From positions 1-64,000 of the forward strand of contig ONHB01000005.1 of assembly GCA_900317505.1 (NCBI GenBank): a DNA stretch of 64,000 nucleotides. The letters run 5' to 3'. The notes under the pieces were generated by a model. That model searched no databases and was not told the origin of the DNA. It worked only from the letters and a program-made list of their open reading frames with translations. Source of the stretch: an uncultured Lachnospiraceae bacterium (GTDB taxonomy: Bacteria > Bacillota > Clostridia > Lachnospirales > Lachnospiraceae). Position numbers and translations under genes: made by a program. Position 1 is the first letter of the stretch; every line of letters starts with the position of its first letter. This document shows positions 45,629 to 56,188 of this stretch, one piece after another.

Positions 45629-46534
45629 ATGGCAAAAAAGAAAATAACAACGTACACATGGAGTTTGTTTTTCAGGAGATTACGGGAAAATATCTTTCGT
45701 CCCAAAAGACAGATGAAAGATATTGTGTTTCGACTGGTATTTGGAAATGACAGACAGGCACTTTTGCAGTTATACAATGCTTTACACGGAACCGCATATA
45801 CAGATCCGGATGAACTACAGATTGTGACACTTGATAATGCAATTTATATTTCGAGGAAAAATGATCTTGCATTTTTACTTGCCGGAACGATCAATATGTA
45901 TGAACATCAATCCACATTTAATCCCAATATGCCGGTAAGGTTTTTGATTTATCTTGCCAAGGAATATCAGATGCTTGTGGAAAGTGCTGATAAGAGCTTG
46001 TATGGAAGTGAACAGATCATGCTTCCGACACCACAATGTATAGTTTTTTACAATGGGACGAAGGATATACCGGATGAATGTGAGCTGCGTCTGTCTTCCG
46101 CATTCAGCAATCAAGAGATTGAGCCGTCTGTGGAGGTTGTGGTAAAAGTGATTAATATCAACAATGGTCACAACCAATATCTGATGCAAGGCTGTAAATT
46201 GCTTTCGCAATATACGAGGTTTGTAGAAATTACAAGGGAATATGCGAAGCTATATGACAATCGTGAAGAAGCTATGAATGCCGCGATTGATTATTGTATC
46301 GGGCATGGAATATTGGAGGATATTTTGAGAAAGCATAGAAGTCAGGTATTAGGTTCCCTGTTGGAAGATTTTGATGAAAAGAAATATGAGAGAACCATTC
46401 GGGAAGAAGCCAGAGAACAAGAAAAATACCGTTTACTTGTCAAGCTGGTCAAAGACGGAAAGCTGACGGTGCAGGATGCTGCCAATGAGGCTGACATGTC
46501 CGTCCCGGACTTCAAAGAAAAGTTTCTGGCTTGA
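45629..46534 (+). CDS. Rpn family PD-(D/E)XK nuclease-like protein
   Basis: A 301-aa member of the Rpn/transposase-like PD-(D/E)XK group (recombination-promoting nucleases). Residues about 28-60 (MKDIVFRLVFGNDRQALLQLYNAL) and the core NDLAFLLAGTINMYEHQST, FLIYLAKEYQ are typical, with Asp, Glu and Gln/His positions of the nuclease centre. The C-terminus is a charged helix rich in Glu/Arg plus a short helix-turn-helix-like end (LTVQDAANEADMSVPDFKEKF), as in many such proteins. AGGAGGG precedes the ATG. It stands alone; related genes are often multicopy and mobile, but no flanking repeats are seen here. Confidence 0.8.
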   Translation: MAKKKITTYTWSLFFRRLRENIFRPKRQMKDIVFRLVFGNDRQALLQLYNALHGTAYTDPDELQIVTLDNAIYISRKNDLAFLLAGTINMYEHQSTFNPNMPVRFLIYLAKEYQMLVESADKSLYGSEQIMLPTPQCIVFYNGTKDIPDECELRLSSAFSNQEIEPSVEVVVKVININNGHNQYLMQGCKLLSQYTRFVEITREYAKLYDNREEAMNAAIDYCIGHGILEDILRKHRSQVLGSLLEDFDEKKYERTIREEAREQEKYRLLVKLVKDGKLTVQDAANEADMSVPDFKEKFLA

Positions 46535-46587
46535 TCATTTCATGAGATTTCACATCAGGCATCGTTCTGTATGATACCTTCTGATGC

Positions 46588-46890
46588 CTACATAGTATCC
46601 ATATCGTCCGATGTATCTGCGTCTTGACCTTTTTCCCCATCTTTTGCCATTCCGGCTGTAAAATCATAATCCACCGAAGCAATTGTATGCTTTTTAGTAA
46701 GCAGTCCGTACATCCAGATATACACCCAGATCAAAATCGGAACGCAGATCGTTGCAATCAGGCTGGAGCGGAGCAAAATACCTTTTCCATCAAAATTAAA
46801 GATTGCAAAAATTAAAGTTAAAATGTAAAGCATGACCAGAGCAATAATCCCGATCCATGCGGCTATACGCTGTCCTTTTGAATGCATGTC
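46588..46890 (-). CDS. Hypothetical membrane protein, 100 aa
   Basis: A 100-aa protein with two transmembrane helices (about 9-30 and 42-62) and an acidic cytoplasmic tail ending DADTSDDMDTM. The ATG at 46890 is chosen because AAAGGAG lies 8 bases upstream; the frame is open to 46953 without one. It is transcribed divergently from the pseudokinase gene. I do not recognise a named family. Confidence 0.65.
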   Translation of the reverse strand, partial: DMHSKGQRIAAWIGIIALVMLYILTLIFAIFNFDGKGILLRSSLIATICVPILIWVYIWMYGLLTKKHTIASVDYDFTAGMAKDGEKGQDADTSDDMDTM

Positions 46891-47008
46891 CAAAACTCCT
46901 TTTTCTTGTAATTTATCATATATCTGACTATAATAAAAGAGATATTGGGGCAAAAAGATATTGAGCTCCTGTTTTTATTCAAAATATTTAGTATAGAAGG
47001 GAACTTGC

Positions 47009-48490
47009 ATGATGAAGGATGCAAATTTGTCATATGTTTTACGGACAGGTACCATGTTAAAGGACCGATACCGGATCGACGAGGTGCTTGGAGCAAATGG
47101 TATGACGATCACATATCTTGCTTATGATATTTTTCGGGAACAACGCATTGTGATAAAAGAGCTTTTTCCAAATTCGATTGTAGAGAGGAATCCGGACGAC
47201 GGACTTTCTGTTTCCTGCGTGCAGTACAGCAATGAGGCAGACTTTTTTACAATGAAATCACATATGATCAAAAAGGCCAAGACCTTGATTTCCCTGTATC
47301 CATTGGAAGGAATTGCCAATATGATCAATGTATTTGAGGAAAATCAGACCGTATATCTGGTCAGTGAGTATGCAGAAGGCGTCTCACCTCTTGAGTTTAT
47401 GCAAAAGGTCCATTCGCATCCGATGCAGTTAAAAGAGATCCTGCGTCTGTTAAAGCCGGTTATGAATGCACTGGATATCCTGCATGCCAAGGGAATTGTC
47501 CATGGGCGCATCAATCCGGCCATGATCCGTACCAAGGATAAAAAAGTGGTACTGGTCAGCTTCGGTGATCCCATAGAGGATGCCATGATGCCGGTTCTGG
47601 AGCAGGCTACGGCGCGCGTACCGGAATATGCTGCGGTTGAACAGTATATGGAGGGCGGCAGTCTTAGTGCTGCAACCGATGTGTATGCCGTTGCTGCCAT
47701 TATTTATGAAGCCGTTACCCGTATCAAGGTGGCACCTTTTTATGAAAGAATTGGAGAAGGCGAAGAAGAGCACACGGATCCGGTTCAGCCATTAAAAGAT
47801 CTCAATATCGGAATTATGGCTTATCAGAGTGATGCGATTATGAAGGCTCTGAGTATTTATCCAAAGGATCGTTTTTCTTCCTTTGAAGAGCTTCTCTCTC
47901 TTTTATCAGAGGATGAATTTAAGGAGCCTGCCAAGATCGTCATGCACAAAAAGCCGGTATATTTTGCTGAAAAATACAAATATATCCGGACTGTCCGTAC
48001 GGTTTTGGTTGTAGGAGTTATCTTCCTCGTCCTGTTTTTCGGTCCAAAGCTTTACCGCTATCTGAGTGCCGGTGATGCCGGTCGTTTTTACCGAAAGCTG
48101 GACGAGTCCAACATATATGAACAGTGCCGGATGGTAGTGGAACTGTCCGACAGCAAGCGGGAAGCCTATGCTAACGATTACAATCTGATGGAGGAGCCTG
48201 AGTTATCCGCCAATGATTTCAAACCGGACTGGCAGATCCATTATTACGATAAGGTAACCAAACGGTTTGTGACAAATGAGCAGATCAATCTGAACGCCGA
48301 TATTGTCCGCTATATCCGTCTGGATTACCGGAGAAATGATACCGCCATTCTGATGTTTGTCGATGAAAATGAGACAAGACAGGTTATTATTGATCTTAAG
48401 CCGGATATGTTTGATGTATATAGTATAGAAGAGAGTGTCACAGATGCAGCCGGAAATACGACATATCAGGCTTACAAGGCTGAGTGGTAG
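47009..48490 (+). CDS. Membrane-anchored protein kinase-like protein (probable pseudokinase)
   Basis: A 493-aa protein. Residues about 20-310 follow a Ser/Thr kinase domain: Lys50 in RIVIKELFP matches the ATP-binding lysine. The catalytic centre is lost: the HRDxKPxN loop reads HGRINPAMI (165-173), so the base Asp and the following Lys and Asn are replaced, and DFG reads SFG (184-186). The Gly-rich loop is reduced to GANGMT. One transmembrane helix (about 331-350) is followed by a roughly 140-residue extracytoplasmic part. It probably binds partners or nucleotides without phosphorylating. No active kinase or phosphatase is encoded in the window. Confidence 0.8.
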   Translation: MMKDANLSYVLRTGTMLKDRYRIDEVLGANGMTITYLAYDIFREQRIVIKELFPNSIVERNPDDGLSVSCVQYSNEADFFTMKSHMIKKAKTLISLYPLEGIANMINVFEENQTVYLVSEYAEGVSPLEFMQKVHSHPMQLKEILRLLKPVMNALDILHAKGIVHGRINPAMIRTKDKKVVLVSFGDPIEDAMMPVLEQATARVPEYAAVEQYMEGGSLSAATDVYAVAAIIYEAVTRIKVAPFYERIGEGEEEHTDPVQPLKDLNIGIMAYQSDAIMKALSIYPKDRFSSFEELLSLLSEDEFKEPAKIVMHKKPVYFAEKYKYIRTVRTVLVVGVIFLVLFFGPKLYRYLSAGDAGRFYRKLDESNIYEQCRMVVELSDSKREAYANDYNLMEEPELSANDFKPDWQIHYYDKVTKRFVTNEQINLNADIVRYIRLDYRRNDTAILMFVDENETRQVIIDLKPDMFDVYSIEESVTDAAGNTTYQAYKAEW

Positions 48491-48605
48491 GAGAAGTTAA
48501 AGATTTACCACTTGCAAGAATACGGATTTTTTTATATACTATTTCAAATGGCGTTTATATTTCGCCAAAGCTAGAAGATGAAGAATATGCAAAAGGAGTA
48601 CTGAA

Positions 48606-49112
48606 ATGGCATTATTAGATCAGTGGAGAGACGTGGCTTATGACGAGTCAGCAAATAAAGGAGATTTACAGAGATTTTGGGGTGATTACTTCAAAAAAGA
48701 GCAGGCAATTTACAAAGAACTGTTAGCTGCTCCGGATACCGAGGTTAAGGGCACTGTCAAGGAACTGGCAGACAAATATGGTGTGACAGTTATGGAAATG
48801 ACAGGATTCTTGGATGGTATTCAGGAATCACTGGTAAATCCCAATCCAATCGAAGAGATGGAAGAAGATACAGAGGTATCTTTAAAATTTGACAAAGAGC
48901 TTCTTTACAAAAACATGGTAGCTGCTGATGCTGAGTGGTTATATGGGCTGGAAGAATGGAAAGAAATCTTTGACGAAGATAAATTAAAAGAGCTTTACAA
49001 AGAGCAGAAGAGCTCTCAGACAGTTGTCAATGCTCCCAAGATTTATCCAAACGATCCCTGCCCCTGTGGTAGCGGCAAGAAGTACAAAAAATGTTGTGGA
49101 AAAAATAAATAA
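48606..49112 (+). CDS. SEC-C motif protein
   Basis: A 168-aa soluble protein. The first 130 residues are helical and acidic. The C-terminus is a SEC-C zinc motif ([20 protein letters not shown]), the same metal-binding tail found at the end of SecA and in many stand-alone proteins of unclear function. AAGGAG precedes the ATG. It is monocistronic; no secretion genes are near. Confidence 0.85.
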   Translation: MALLDQWRDVAYDESANKGDLQRFWGDYFKKEQAIYKELLAAPDTEVKGTVKELADKYGVTVMEMTGFLDGIQESLVNPNPIEEMEEDTEVSLKFDKELLYKNMVAADAEWLYGLEEWKEIFDEDKLKELYKEQKSSQTVVNAPKIYPNDPCPCGSGKKYKKCCGKNK

Positions 49113-49181
49113 TTTCTTTACTTTTTCAACAACTGCGCATACAATATATACAGTTTAAATATGCTATATACAGCCAATACG

Positions 49182-49421
49182 TTGACGAGAAGAGTAGGAT
49201 GCGGCAATGCAACAGAGAAGGGTACAGTTGCTGAGAGTACCTGTGCAGGAAACATTTGAAAACTACCTCTGAGTGACCCCAATCCGGTCCGGTGATACCG
49301 TTATCATCATAAAGAGTGGCCTGGTTTACCGCCATCCGTTTTGGAGGCGTACAGACAAGCAGGGTGGAACCGCGTATATTACGTCCCTTACATTGCATTT
49401 TGCAGTGTAAGGGATTTTTTA
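49182..49421 (+). promoter_or_regulatory. T-box riboswitch of thrS
   Basis: A tRNA-sensing leader. Stem I starts near GAGAAGAGTAGG, with the conserved GTTGCTGAGAGTACC distal region at about 49227-49241. Two threonine codons in a row (ACT ACC, 49262-49267) lie in the specifier position before TCTGAG. The T-box sequence AGGGTGGAACCGCG (49361-49374) pairs with the tRNA end. The terminator arms are CCCTTACATTGC and GCAGTGTAAGGG followed by TTTTTT (49385-49421). Uncharged tRNA-Thr would allow read-through into thrS. Confidence 0.92.
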
Positions 49422-49441
49422 TTAAGAAGGAGGAAAAGGAA

Positions 49442-51409
49442 ATGATCATCACATTAAAAGATGGAAGTAAAAAAGAATACGCACAGGCAATGAGCGTTTA
49501 TGACATTGCAAAAGATATCAGTGAAGGACTTGCACGTGTAGCATGTGCCGGTGATGTCGATGGAGAAATTGTTGATTTAAGAACAGTACTGGATAAAGAT
49601 TGTACTTTAAATATTGTGACAGCCAAGGATCCCGCAGGTCTGAGGGTTGTACGTCATACAGCATCCCATGTTATGGCAGAAGCTGTACAGAGGTTATTCC
49701 CCAATGCAAAAATTGCAATCGGACCCGCTATTGATGAAGGATTTTATTATGATTTCGACTCTGATCCTTTCTCAAGAGAAGATCTGGACAAAATTGAAAA
49801 AGAAATGAAAAAGATCATCAAGGAAGGTCATAAGCTGGAACGCTTTACACTTCCCAGAGAAGAAGCTATCAAATTTATGGAAGAAAAAGGTGAACCTTAC
49901 AAGGTAGAGCTTATCAAGGATCTTCCTGAGGATGCAGAAATTTCTTTCTACGATCAGGGCGGCTTTGTGGACCTTTGTGCAGGACCTCATCTGATGAGCA
50001 CCAAGGGCATCAAAGCATACAAGCTGATTTCATCCTCCATGGCTTACTGGAGAGGTGCTTCCAACAAGGCACAGTTACAGCGTATTTATGCAACAGCCTT
50101 CAATGAAAAAGATGAATTAAATGCTTACTTAGAGCATCTGGAGGATATCAAAAAACGTGATCACAACAAGCTTGGCCGTGAGATGAAGCTTTTCACAACG
50201 GTTGATGTTATCGGTCAGGGACTTCCTTTATTTACACCCAAGGGAACCAAGATGATCATGAAATTACAAAGATGGATAGAAGATCTGGAGGACAAGGAAT
50301 GGGGCTATGTCCGTACCCGTACACCTCTGATGGCCAAATCCGATCTTTACAAGATTTCCGGTCACTGGGATCATTACATGGATGGCATGTTTATCTTAAA
50401 TAAAGACAATGATGACAAGGAGACAATGGCTCTGCGTCCGATGACATGCCCGTTCCAGTACTATGTATACATGAATGAACAGCATTCTTACAGAGATCTT
50501 CCTTATCGTATGTCAGAGACATCTACTCTGTTCCGTAATGAGGATTCCGGAGAAATGCACGGTCTTACCCGTGTACGCCAGTTTACGATCACAGAGGCTC
50601 ATATCATCATGAGACCCGATCAGGCACAGGAAGAGCTGACCAGATGTACAGAGCTTGCGCATTATGTTATGAAAACACTGGGCATCGATGGCGACGTTAC
50701 CTACCGTCTGTCCAAATGGGATCCGAACAACAAGAAAAAATATCTGGGTGATGATGAGTACTGGAACAGCACACAGCAATATTTAAGAGACGTTATGGAC
50801 AAAAACAACATTCCTTATACAGAAGCTGATGATGAGGCTGCCTTCTACGGACCCAAGATCGATATTCAGGCTAAAAACGTATACGGAAAAGAAGATACCA
50901 TGGTAACGATCCAGCTTGACTGCGCATCTGCTGAAAACTTTGGTATGTACTATATTGATGAAAAAGGTGAAAAAGTCCGTCCCTGGATCATTCACCGTAC
51001 ATCCATGGGATGTTATGAAAGAACACTGGCATGGCTGATCGAGCATTATGCAGGTAAATTCCCGACATGGCTGTGTCCGGAACAGGTACGTGTACTGCCT
51101 ATCTCAGAAAAATATGCAGACTACGCAGAAAAAGTACGCAAAGAGCTCGCTGCACGCGATATTGATGTAACCGTTGACCATCGTTCTGAAAAGATCGGTT
51201 ACAAGATCCGTGAAGCCAGAATGGATAAGCTTCCTTATATGCTGGTTGTCGGCGAACAGGAAGAAAAAGACGGTCTGGTATCTGTCAGAAGCCGTTTTGA
51301 AGGCAATGAAGGCCAGAAGCCTCTGTCAGAGTTTATGGATCAGATCTGCGAGGAAATCCGTACAAAGGCAATCCGCGAGGAATTACCGGAAGACGAAAAG
51401 AAACGCTAA
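49442..51409 (+). CDS. thrS: Threonyl-tRNA synthetase
   Basis: A 655-aa class II synthetase charging tRNA-Thr. Domains in order: TGS (about 1-62), editing domain with HTASHVMAEAVQ and the later CAGPH metal motif (about 65-230), catalytic core (motif 2 region FRNEDSGEMHGLTRVRQF; motif 3 HRTSMGCYERTLAWLIEHY), and the anticodon-binding domain (about 545-645). The start at 49442 follows GGAGG; the frame is open upstream through the T-box leader. Expression is controlled by the T-box. Confidence 0.97.
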   Translation: MIITLKDGSKKEYAQAMSVYDIAKDISEGLARVACAGDVDGEIVDLRTVLDKDCTLNIVTAKDPAGLRVVRHTASHVMAEAVQRLFPNAKIAIGPAIDEGFYYDFDSDPFSREDLDKIEKEMKKIIKEGHKLERFTLPREEAIKFMEEKGEPYKVELIKDLPEDAEISFYDQGGFVDLCAGPHLMSTKGIKAYKLISSSMAYWRGASNKAQLQRIYATAFNEKDELNAYLEHLEDIKKRDHNKLGREMKLFTTVDVIGQGLPLFTPKGTKMIMKLQRWIEDLEDKEWGYVRTRTPLMAKSDLYKISGHWDHYMDGMFILNKDNDDKETMALRPMTCPFQYYVYMNEQHSYRDLPYRMSETSTLFRNEDSGEMHGLTRVRQFTITEAHIIMRPDQAQEELTRCTELAHYVMKTLGIDGDVTYRLSKWDPNNKKKYLGDDEYWNSTQQYLRDVMDKNNIPYTEADDEAAFYGPKIDIQAKNVYGKEDTMVTIQLDCASAENFGMYYIDEKGEKVRPWIIHRTSMGCYERTLAWLIEHYAGKFPTWLCPEQVRVLPISEKYADYAEKVRKELAARDIDVTVDHRSEKIGYKIREARMDKLPYMLVVGEQEEKDGLVSVRSRFEGNEGQKPLSEFMDQICEEIRTKAIREELPEDEKKR

Positions 51410-51459
51410 TAAGTCACGAAATGGATTTTTTATATTTGAGCTGAAAGGAGTATGACTGG

Positions 51460-52845
51460 ATGAGTGATAAAAATGAAATGCTTGTAGTGGATGACTTGGG
51501 AGAGATCAAAAAAGATGTCGATGTTTTGGAAAAAGAACTCTTAAACAATCATCATATTGATCAAAACCTGTATATCGAATATGACGTAAAAAGAGGTTTG
51601 CGTGATTCGGCCGGTAAAGGTGTTCTGACAGGTCTTACGGAAATTTCCGATGTCTGTGCCTATGATCTGGTAAACGGACGCACCATTCCTGCAGAAGGAA
51701 GTCTGTATTATCAGGGTGTCAACGTTGTAGATCTGGTTGCCGGACTGAAGGGCAGACGGTTTGGTTTTGAGGAAACCTCCTACCTTCTGATGTTTGGAAA
51801 GCTTCCGACCAAAGAACAGTTAGAGCGCTATATCAAGGTCTCTGAAGAATTTCAGACACTGAGCGGCCGTTTTGTACGTGACGTTGTCATGAAGGCATCC
51901 AATGCCAATATCATGAATGCCATGCAAAGATGTGTGCTGACATTGTATACCTATGATGATCTGCCCGATGATATCTCTTCACAAAATGTGTTGAGACAGT
52001 CTCTGGAGCTGATCAATAAGCTGCCTCTGATCGCGGTATATTCATATCATTCCTATATGCACTTCCGTAAGGATGCGACCCTGATGATCCGCAATCCCAA
52101 GCATGGACTGTCACTTGCAGAAAATATTCTTCTGATGCTGCGTGATGATGGACAGTATACGGAGCTGGAGGCAAAGGTACTGGATATTGCCCTGGTACTG
52201 CACGCAGAGCACGGCGGTGGTAACAACTCTACCTTTACAACCCATGTTGTTACTTCATCCGGAACCGATACATATTCTTCCATGGCAGCATCCATCGGCT
52301 CTTTAAAAGGTCCACGTCATGGTGGTGCCAACTTAAAGGTACAAAATATGTTTGCTGATATCAAAGCACATATCAAGGACTGGTCCAACGAAAAAGAGAT
52401 CGAGGAATATCTGATCAAGATTTTGGATAAAGAGGCATTTGACCACACCGGACTGATCTATGGTATGGGCCATGCGGTATATACCTTATCCGATCCAAGA
52501 GAGGTTATCTTAAAGGATTTTGCCAAAAAGCTTGCCGAAGAAAAAGGCATGATGGAAGAGTTCTCTTTGTATGAAACGGTGGAAAGCATTGCAGGACGCC
52601 TGATCATGGAAAGAAGAAAATTATTCAAAAACGTCTGTGCCAACGTCGATTTTTACAGTGGATTTGTATATACGATGTTACGCATTCCGGAGGAGTTGTT
52701 TACACCTATTTTTGCTATTGCAAGAACTCCGGGCTGGTGTGCACACAGACTGGAAGAACTGATCAATGCAAATAAAATTATCCGTCCTGCTTATAAATAT
52801 GTGGGTGAGCATATTCCTTATCAGTCTATGGATGAAAGAGAGTAG
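51460..52845 (+). CDS. gltA: Citrate synthase
   Basis: A 461-aa enzyme condensing oxaloacetate and acetyl-CoA to citrate. Active-site regions are present: the first His in LHAEHGGGNNSTFTTHVV with SLKGPRHGGAN, the second in YGMGHAVYTLSDPR, and the catalytic Asp region in NVDFYSGF. Length and N-terminal extension match a clostridial/Bacteroides-type citrate synthase. GGAG precedes the ATG. It is located after thrS without other TCA genes, so it probably supplies 2-oxoglutarate for glutamate in an incomplete cycle. Confidence 0.93.
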   Translation: MSDKNEMLVVDDLGEIKKDVDVLEKELLNNHHIDQNLYIEYDVKRGLRDSAGKGVLTGLTEISDVCAYDLVNGRTIPAEGSLYYQGVNVVDLVAGLKGRRFGFEETSYLLMFGKLPTKEQLERYIKVSEEFQTLSGRFVRDVVMKASNANIMNAMQRCVLTLYTYDDLPDDISSQNVLRQSLELINKLPLIAVYSYHSYMHFRKDATLMIRNPKHGLSLAENILLMLRDDGQYTELEAKVLDIALVLHAEHGGGNNSTFTTHVVTSSGTDTYSSMAASIGSLKGPRHGGANLKVQNMFADIKAHIKDWSNEKEIEEYLIKILDKEAFDHTGLIYGMGHAVYTLSDPREVILKDFAKKLAEEKGMMEEFSLYETVESIAGRLIMERRKLFKNVCANVDFYSGFVYTMLRIPEELFTPIFAIARTPGWCAHRLEELINANKIIRPAYKYVGEHIPYQSMDERE

Positions 52846-52937
52846 TCCGGCCGGAAGATGGCAGTTAAGAGAAGCCATGATGGTTATGGACAGGCAGATC
52901 GTGAAATAAATATATATTAAAATCGGAGGATTTATAA

Positions 52938-53915
52938 ATGAAAGCAGCAATTTTAGGATATGGAAATCTTGCAAGAGGAATTGAATCAGCTATTTTACAG
53001 GCTCCCGATATTGAGCTTGTAGCTGTATTTTCAAGAAGAGATCCGGCAGGAATCAAGACCGTGACAAACGTTCCGGTATATTCTGTAAATGATATTTTAA
53101 ATTATAAGGATGAAATCGATGTTCTGTTTTTATGCGGAGGAAGTGCTACAGACCTTCCCAAACAGACACCGGAATATGCAAAATATTTCAACGTAATTGA
53201 CAGCTTTGACACACATGCCAACATTCCACAGCATTTTGCTGCTGTTGATGCATCTGCAAAAGAAGCCGGAAAGGTTGCCATGATCTCATGTGGATGGGAT
53301 CCCGGTATGTTTTCACTGAACCGTTTATATGCCAATGCCATTTTACCCGAAGGTAATGACTATACTTTCTGGGGAAAAGGTGTCAGCCAGGGACATTCCG
53401 ATGCAGTACGCCGTATCAAGGGTGTAAAAAATGCAAAGCAGTATACCATTCCGGTAGAAAGTGCTTTAGAGCGTGTACGTGCCTGTGAAAATCCTGATCT
53501 TACAACCAGAGAAAAACACACAAGAGAGTGTTTTGTTGTAGCAGAGGAAGGTGCTGATTTAGCTAAAATCGAAGAAGAGATCAAGACCATGCCCAACTAC
53601 TTTGCTGATTATGATACAACCGTACATTTTATCAGCGAAGAAGAATTCAACCGCGATCATTCCGAAATCCCGCACGGCGGCTTTGTATTCCGTACCGGTG
53701 TGACCGGATTTGAAAAAGAACACAAGCATGTGATCGAATACAATTTAAAACTGGATTCCAATCCTGAATTTACTGGTTCTGTACTGACTGCTTTTGGACG
53801 TGCAGTATACCGTATGTACAAGGAGGGCATGACAGGCTGCAAGACCGTATTTGACGTAGCACCTGCATATTTAAGTCCTTTATCAGGCGAAGAATTGAGA
53901 GCACACTTACTGTAG
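52938..53915 (+). CDS. ddh: meso-Diaminopimelate dehydrogenase
   Basis: A 325-aa NADPH enzyme that makes meso-diaminopimelate from tetrahydrodipicolinate in one step, for lysine and peptidoglycan. The nucleotide motif [12 protein letters not shown] starts at residue 5, the family segments CGGSATDLP and [20 protein letters not shown] are intact, and the dimerisation/substrate part HGGFVFRTG is present. Length is exactly typical. GGAGG precedes the ATG. It is followed 31 bases later by the polyamine transport operon. Confidence 0.95.
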   Translation: MKAAILGYGNLARGIESAILQAPDIELVAVFSRRDPAGIKTVTNVPVYSVNDILNYKDEIDVLFLCGGSATDLPKQTPEYAKYFNVIDSFDTHANIPQHFAAVDASAKEAGKVAMISCGWDPGMFSLNRLYANAILPEGNDYTFWGKGVSQGHSDAVRRIKGVKNAKQYTIPVESALERVRACENPDLTTREKHTRECFVVAEEGADLAKIEEEIKTMPNYFADYDTTVHFISEEEFNRDHSEIPHGGFVFRTGVTGFEKEHKHVIEYNLKLDSNPEFTGSVLTAFGRAVYRMYKEGMTGCKTVFDVAPAYLSPLSGEELRAHLL

Positions 53916-53946
53916 ACATTTTGTACTGAGAGAGGGATACAAAAGA

Positions 53947-55389
53947 ATGGCTGAACATACCGGTAACATCATTGAATTAAAACACATCACCAAGACTTAT
54001 ACAGATAACGGATTTACCGCTGTTTCCGACTTCAATCTTGAAGTCGGACGCGGTGAATTCGTTACTTTTTTGGGACCATCCGGATGCGGTAAGACGACGA
54101 CACTCCGTATGATCGCAGGTTTTGAAATGCCTACTGGCGGAGAGATTTTGCTGAACGGACAGGATATCACAAAGATCCCTGCCAATAAGCGTCCCATCAA
54201 TACCGTGTTCCAGAGATATGCGCTTTTTCCGCATATGAACATCTACGACAACATTGCTTTTGGCTTAAAGTTAAAAAAGCTTCCAAAGGATGAGATCCGG
54301 AAAAAGGTCAATCATGTCTTGGACATGGTGGATCTGGAAGGCTTTGAAAACCGTCGCGTGTCTACGCTTTCCGGCGGGCAGCAGCAGAGAATTGCCATTG
54401 CAAGAGCACTGGTAAATGAACCGGAGATCCTGCTTTTGGATGAACCGTTGGGAGCCCTGGATTTAAAAATGCGTAAGGAAATGCAGATTGAATTAAAAAA
54501 TATGCATGACCAGCTGGGTATCACATTTATTTATGTCACACATGACCAGGAAGAGGCTTTGGTCATGTCTGATAAGATCGTTGTCATGTCAGAAGGACGC
54601 ACACAGCAGATCGGTACACCGGAGGATATCTATAATGAGCCGAAAAATGCCTTTGTAGCCGATTTTATCGGAGACAGTAATATTTTCAAGGGCATTATGA
54701 CCGGAGATAAAAAGGTCCGATTCTGTGGCGGTGAATTTGAATGTGTGGATGATGTTCCGGAAGGCACTCTGATCGATGCGGTTGTCAGACCGGAGGATGT
54801 GATCCTGACGACACCGGAGCACGGAGTTGTTGAAGGTGTTGTGACTTCTGTTATTTTTAAAGGTATTCATTATGAAATCGCAGTTGAATCCGGAAAATAC
54901 GAAATGATCATCCAGTCTACCAAGGCTGCAACCGTCGGAGACCATGTCGGCATGACATTGGAGCCTGATGGAATCCATATCATGATCGCCGAGGATCATA
55001 CGACCTGTTTTGAAACAACTGTCAACAGTGATCTTAATCTGGATTTCAATGATGAAGAGATACACTGTGATCTGACGAAGGTTATTCCCGGTTCCGTTAT
55101 TAAGGACGGCGAGCTTTTTGATAATGATGGTGAAAAGGTTGATCTTGATAAAATCCGTGTTATGGTTTCCATTGAGCCGGAAGATATTGAGATGAGCGAT
55201 GATCTGGATGCCGGTCTGGTTGTCGGTAAGATTATCAACCTGATCTATAAAGGTGACCATTACAGTTATGTTGTCAGAACGGAGCATGGACATGACTTGA
55301 TCGTAGATGATGAATATCTGTGGAATATGCATGATAAGGTCAGCCTGATCATGCCGGAAGATAAAATGCAGTTTGCGCTTAAAAAATAG
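53947..55389 (+). CDS. potA: Spermidine/putrescine ABC transporter ATP-binding protein
   Basis: A 480-aa ATPase. Residues 1-235 are a standard ABC domain: Walker [10 protein letters not shown], signature [15 protein letters not shown], Walker [13 protein letters not shown]. The rest is a TOBE-type regulatory region of about 245 residues, roughly 100 more than in E. coli PotA, and appears to contain two related OB-like halves ([18 protein letters not shown] near 297 and [18 protein letters not shown] near 430). It heads a four-gene operon potABCD; the potB start is 11 bases after its stop. Confidence 0.94.
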   Translation: MAEHTGNIIELKHITKTYTDNGFTAVSDFNLEVGRGEFVTFLGPSGCGKTTTLRMIAGFEMPTGGEILLNGQDITKIPANKRPINTVFQRYALFPHMNIYDNIAFGLKLKKLPKDEIRKKVNHVLDMVDLEGFENRRVSTLSGGQQQRIAIARALVNEPEILLLDEPLGALDLKMRKEMQIELKNMHDQLGITFIYVTHDQEEALVMSDKIVVMSEGRTQQIGTPEDIYNEPKNAFVADFIGDSNIFKGIMTGDKKVRFCGGEFECVDDVPEGTLIDAVVRPEDVILTTPEHGVVEGVVTSVIFKGIHYEIAVESGKYEMIIQSTKAATVGDHVGMTLEPDGIHIMIAEDHTTCFETTVNSDLNLDFNDEEIHCDLTKVIPGSVIKDGELFDNDGEKVDLDKIRVMVSIEPEDIEMSDDLDAGLVVGKIINLIYKGDHYSYVVRTEHGHDLIVDDEYLWNMHDKVSLIMPEDKMQFALKK

Positions 55390-55399
55390 GAGGCTTACA

Positions 55400-56188
55400 A
55401 TGACTTTTTCCAGAAAACAGTTGGGAATCCCATATGCATTGTTTCTGATCCTGTTTGTGGTTGCGCCTCTGCTTGTCATTATTTATTATGCGTTTACAAA
55501 CGGGTCCGGACAATTTACAATTTCCAACCTGACCAATTTTTTTGCCAATCCCAATACGCTGGGAACTTTGTGCTATAGCTTCGTGCTGGCATTTACGACG
55601 ACCTGCGTCTGCCTTTTGATCGCTTATCCGGTGGCCTATATTCTGGCACGGAGTGAGTGGAAGGCAAAAAGCATTATCCTGATGATTTTTATTACGCCGA
55701 TGTGGATCAACTTTACACTGCGTATTACAGCATTAAAAGAAATCCTTACTCTGGTAGAAAAAAATCTGGCATACTTTCCGTTTTTAAATTCGGTGATCGG
55801 TATGACCTATGATTTTCTGCCCTTTATGATCCTGCCGTTATATACGACGCTTACCAAGCTGGATCACAGCCTGATCGAGGCTGCCAGTGATCTGGGAGCC
55901 AGCTCGGCACAGTCATTTTTGCGCGTGACCCTGCCGTTGTCCGTTCCCGGAATTGTCAGTGGTATTTCCATGGTATTTTTGCCGGCCATGACCAACTATG
56001 TTGTACTGGATATGTTGTACAACAGTACATACATCATGGGTAGTCTGATCGGAAGCTATTTCTCATCCGATGACTGGCATAATGGTTCGATGATCGCGCT
56101 GGTACTGCTTTTGATCATTTGTATTTTTACATTCTTTGGAAGCAGTGCGGATGACGAGGCAAATGCAAGAGGAGGTGCCATCTTATGA
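55400..56188 (+). CDS. potB: Spermidine/putrescine ABC transporter permease
   Basis: A 262-aa membrane subunit with six helices and the EAA loop EAASDLGASSAQSFLRVTLPLS. The start at 55400 is fixed by AGGAGG. Its end overlaps the potC start by 4 bases (ATGA), so the two permeases are translationally coupled and should form the heterodimeric channel. Confidence 0.94.
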   Translation: MTFSRKQLGIPYALFLILFVVAPLLVIIYYAFTNGSGQFTISNLTNFFANPNTLGTLCYSFVLAFTTTCVCLLIAYPVAYILARSEWKAKSIILMIFITPMWINFTLRITALKEILTLVEKNLAYFPFLNSVIGMTYDFLPFMILPLYTTLTKLDHSLIEAASDLGASSAQSFLRVTLPLSVPGIVSGISMVFLPAMTNYVVLDMLYNSTYIMGSLIGSYFSSDDWHNGSMIALVLLLIICIFTFFGSSADDEANARGGAIL

